A stretch of 64,000 nucleotides of DNA from an uncultured Prevotellaceae bacterium (GTDB lineage Bacteria > Bacteroidota > Bacteroidia > Bacteroidales > Bacteroidaceae), in contig CAMJKP010000006.1 of assembly GCA_946406435.1 (NCBI GenBank), positions 1 to 64,000 on the forward strand, read 5' to 3'. Shown here piece after piece: positions 61,953 through 64,000 of the stretch. Position numbers and translations under genes: made by a program. Within the stretch, counting starts at the first letter, position 1, and the number at the start of each line of letters is the position of its first letter. Below the pieces are notes generated by a model. That model was not told the DNA's origin. It saw only the letters and a list, made by a program, of their open reading frames with translations, and made no database searches.

Positions 61953-61983
61953 CAAAGTTATATAGGAGTTTTTTTCTTTGCAA
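61953..61983 (-). promoter_or_regulatory. Promoter of the second tonB
   Basis: Leftward TTG (61981-61983), 20 bases, TAACTTTG (61953-61960). The gap beyond (61990-62150) holds only an inverted GTGTTGCAA pair (62009-62017 and 62102-62110). Confidence 0.65.
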
Positions 61984-62150
61984 GATTTTTTTCGTTTATT
62001 TTCAGAGGGTGTTGCAATACCATTTTACGTTTTACAGATTTATAATTTACTATCATTCAAACACTTACAAATAGTCGTTATTTACCCCTTCAATACCTCA
62101 TTTGCAACACTCTAAGCCCCTGTCACCCTCATAAAAATGAATGCAACACA

Positions 62151-62189
62151 CAAAAAAAGAGCTCATATACAAATGAAATGTATATAAGC
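62151..62189 (-). terminator. Terminator of the radical SAM gene
   Basis: Leftward GCTTATATACA (62179-62189) pairs with TGTATATGAGC (62161-62171), followed by TCTTTTTTT. Confidence 0.85.
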
Positions 62190-62222
62190 CCTAACATATA
62201 ATTTATGTTTTTCTGAAACGAA

Positions 62223-63083
62223 CTAACTCTTCGGTTTTCCTCGGAAACTATTACGAGCGTTACCCGACTCGCAATTCCGGCAAAGCAGTTCCGTTGCCCT
62301 ATGATGACGGAAACCTTCTGTCATAGCCTTTGCACGTGGAGATTCAAGAATCTCATCAAGCGACTGGGTAAAGAGATTTCCGAGCGTGATATCGCCATTA
62401 TGATCCATACAGCAAGGCACCAGACTTCCGTCCGCAAGAACGCCAATCTGTTTATGGAGAGCCATACAGAATACATCGGCCCCCCTCTGACTCTCTCGAG
62501 TGGGCAGCTCTACCTCTGGCCACTTGAATTTTCTGTCAAACTCAAGATAGAGATTATCACATAGACGATAGCCGTCAGGACGCTCATGCCAAGGCTTTTG
62601 CACGTATTTCTCCAGAAGTTGTATGACCTGCTCGTTCTCACTCTCACGTCCTCCTTGATTCCATAGCCTCAGCACAATACAAGTGCCTTGCTCAGCCGCA
62701 GGAATTGAGAATTGCATCACCTTATCTATGTACTCAGCAAGTATGCCCTTACCATTACTTTCATGAGAATGTAATGATAGCTGTACCTTATGGGGAAGAG
62801 AAGAGAGAAGACGCATCGCTCTAAGAGGTAATGTACCATTAGACGTAAGAACGGTTTTGAAACCTTTTTCACGAGCCATACGTATGAAATCAGGCAGGAG
62901 AGGATGGAGCATAGGCTCACCCATGAGATGGAAATACAAGAAAACAGCCCTATCACGAAGTTTATCTGTGATAAGGTCAAATTCCTGGGCGGTCATACGT
63001 CTTTCAGCCCTGTTGTGCTTCGGACAGAAATCGCAACTCAGGTTGCATACGTTGGTTATCTCTATATAGCAGCGGTCTATCAA
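62223..63083 (-). CDS. Radical SAM/SPASM-type protein
   Basis: This 286-residue enzyme has the cluster motif Cys13-x3-Cys17-x2-Cys20 (CNLSCDFC) binding the SAM iron-sulfur cluster, followed by LYFHLMGEPMLHP and LTSNGTLP typical of the barrel. The C-terminal SPASM-like region has cysteines in VFCMALHKQIGVLADGSLVPCCMDHNGDITLGN and LCRNCESG for a second cluster. SPASM proteins modify peptides or act as dehydrogenases or RNA enzymes. No peptide substrate gene is visible next to it, so the reaction is unknown. Confidence 0.85.
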   Translation of the reverse strand: MIDRCYIEITNVCNLSCDFCPKHNRAERRMTAQEFDLITDKLRDRAVFLYFHLMGEPMLHPLLPDFIRMAREKGFKTVLTSNGTLPLRAMRLLSSLPHKVQLSLHSHESNGKGILAEYIDKVMQFSIPAAEQGTCIVLRLWNQGGRESENEQVIQLLEKYVQKPWHERPDGYRLCDNLYLEFDRKFKWPEVELPTRESQRGADVFCMALHKQIGVLADGSLVPCCMDHNGDITLGNLFTQSLDEILESPRAKAMTEGFRHHRATELLCRNCESGNARNSFRGKPKS

Positions 63084-63157
63084 ATTTATTTATGATTTTA
63101 CTATTTATTCGCTAAAGCTCATCAAGCCAAAGCAAGTTCCTATTTTCAATTTGCCAG

Positions 63158-63165
63158 CAAAGTTA
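63158..63165 (-). promoter_or_regulatory. -7 box of the radical SAM gene
   Basis: Leftward TAACTTTG; no clear -33 box. Confidence 0.5.
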
Positions 63166-63195
63166 CAATAAAAATTTCTTTTTTCTTGTCATTTA

Positions 63196-63227
63196 TTTGG
63201 TTTATTCACATACTTTTGTTATCTTTG
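63196..63227 (+). promoter_or_regulatory. Promoter of the response-regulator gene
   Basis: TTTG (63196-63199), 20 bases, TATCTTTG (63220-63227). A second TACTTTTG box overlaps the spacer (63211-63218). Confidence 0.75.
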
Positions 63228-63265
63228 CCAGCATAAAACCGTAAATTTATCTTATACTTTATTCT

Positions 63266-64000
63266 ATGATTAAGATTCTAAGTGTGGATGATGAGCTTGA
63301 CCTTGAGCTCCTGCTAACCCAGTTTTTCCGCAGAAAGATCCGCAAGGGTGAATATGAGTTTTACTTTGCGCACAATGGTGTAGAGGCTATGCAGATGCTT
63401 CTGCAGCATCCAGATATTGACATAGTACTCTCCGACATCAACATGCCGGAGATGGACGGTCTTACACTTCTGAAGAAAATAAAGGACCGCAACAACCCTG
63501 CCCTGAAGGTGGTTATGGTGAGCGCATACGGAGAAATGAGTAATATCCGTCAGGCAATGAATAATGGTGCCTTCGACTTTGCCACCAAGCCTATTGACCT
63601 TGAAGACTTACAGCGTACCATAGAGAAGGCACGTGAGGAGATTGAGTTTGTCAAGCAGTCACAAAAAGAGCATGGACAGCTTGAAGACTTAAAAGCTGAT
63701 CTCAGTCTTGCAGCCGAGGTGCAGTTGGCTATTCTGCCTAATAAGTTCCCTCCTTTCCCCGATGTGGCTTCTGACGTAGATATACATGCCACGATAAAAC
63801 CGGCAAAGGATGTGGGAGGTGACTTCTACGACTTCTTCCGTATAGACGATGATCATTTAGGCTTTGTTATGGCAGACGTATCAGGTAAGGGAGTACCTGC
63901 AGCCTTGTTTATGACCATGAGCTATACTTTGCTTCGCTTCACGGGAACAAAGAGCCTGACACCTGTTTCCACAGTATCAGAATCCAACGACATGCTTTCA
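63266..64000 (+). CDS. Response regulator with PP2C-type (RsbU/SpoIIE) phosphatase domain, partial
   Basis: The frame starts at ATG 63266 (MIKILSVDDELDLELLL) and runs off the window after 245 codons. Residues 1-125 are a receiver domain with phospho-acceptor Asp57 in VLSDINMPEMDG, VVMVSAYGEM and the Lys in FATKPIDLEDL. A coiled linker follows, then the start of a SpoIIE/RsbU phosphatase: AAEVQLAILPNKFPPFP, IKPAKDVGGDFYDFF and MADVSGKGVPAALFMTMS. Such proteins dephosphorylate anti-sigma antagonists in partner-switching, a common stress or envelope control. The downstream partners are outside the window. Confidence 0.9.
   Translation, partial: MIKILSVDDELDLELLLTQFFRRKIRKGEYEFYFAHNGVEAMQMLLQHPDIDIVLSDINMPEMDGLTLLKKIKDRNNPALKVVMVSAYGEMSNIRQAMNNGAFDFATKPIDLEDLQRTIEKAREEIEFVKQSQKEHGQLEDLKADLSLAAEVQLAILPNKFPPFPDVASDVDIHATIKPAKDVGGDFYDFFRIDDDHLGFVMADVSGKGVPAALFMTMSYTLLRFTGTKSLTPVSTVSESNDMLS

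Overview
The window looks like a piece of chromosome from a gut or rumen Bacteroidota, most probably Prevotella or a close relative. The evidence is two SusC/SusD pairs, a GldH lipoprotein, ExbB-ExbD-ExbD-TonB, DUF3575 outer-membrane proteins, T9SS-like C-terminal tails on two secreted proteins, and many promoters of the Bacteroidota form TTTG-N20-TAnnTTTG. Shine-Dalgarno sequences are mostly absent. I saw no phage, integrase, transposase, CRISPR, rRNA or tRNA.

Layout. 1-5.4 kb: a leftward cell-surface operon (coiled-coil DUF3575 barrel, lipoprotein, second DUF3575 barrel, OmpA-like protein cut by the window edge). 5.6-9.95 kb: a divergent arabinan pair, GH43 and GH51. 10.1-11.3 kb: two paralogous secreted proteins of unknown function, one frameshifted and shortened. 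11.7-19.5 kb: a rightward housekeeping run sppA-lpxK-thiL-holB-ricT-gldH followed by an RlpA-like gene. 19.7-21.3 kb: a 5'-nucleotidase split into two genes. 21.4-24.5 kb: rplS, a stand-alone AICAR transformylase flanked by two tiny genes, a 124-bp hairpin and a secreted phosphatase. 24.9-34.1 kb: LptF/G permease, aminotransferase, exbB-exbD-exbD-tonB, a PstS-like lipoprotein and a TPR protein. 35-39.4 kb: GH2 beta-galactosidase, TSUP transporter, LRR protein. 39.7-56.3 kb: a candidate small RNA and then a leftward xylan-type polysaccharide utilization locus. 56.7-64 kb: M48 peptidase, acyltransferase, flavodoxin-fold fusion, membrane-bound HTH regulator, second tonB, radical SAM protein, and the start of a response regulator-phosphatase.

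The polysaccharide locus has the gene order of the known Prevotella xus system: susC, susD, susC, susD, xusE-like, GH10-like, then a protein built of carbohydrate-binding modules. The GH10-like protein has lost most of the catalytic signature, so as encoded here the operon looks like a capture and import machine without its own hydrolase.

The most unusual feature is non-coding. Intergenic gaps carry short-period repeat arrays. (1) Three copies of a palindromic element with about four 11-bp units, a 3-bp spacer and four or five inverted 11-bp units, core CTCCATCG (11.5, 24.6 and 61.0 kb). (2) Related 11-bp arrays with core TCCGTT or CCTTCGC (5.6, 19.6, 34.7 and 40.3 kb). (3) 35-bp arrays of five 7-bp units placed 6-8 bases before the start codons of xusC, xusD and gldH, plus a 28-bp version before holB; the sequences differ but the architecture is the same. 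(4) An 8-bp, 5+5 palindrome between xusA and xusB. (5) Three 7-bp GTAACAG clusters and a GGTGACGAGTG cluster. No known element name fits all of these.
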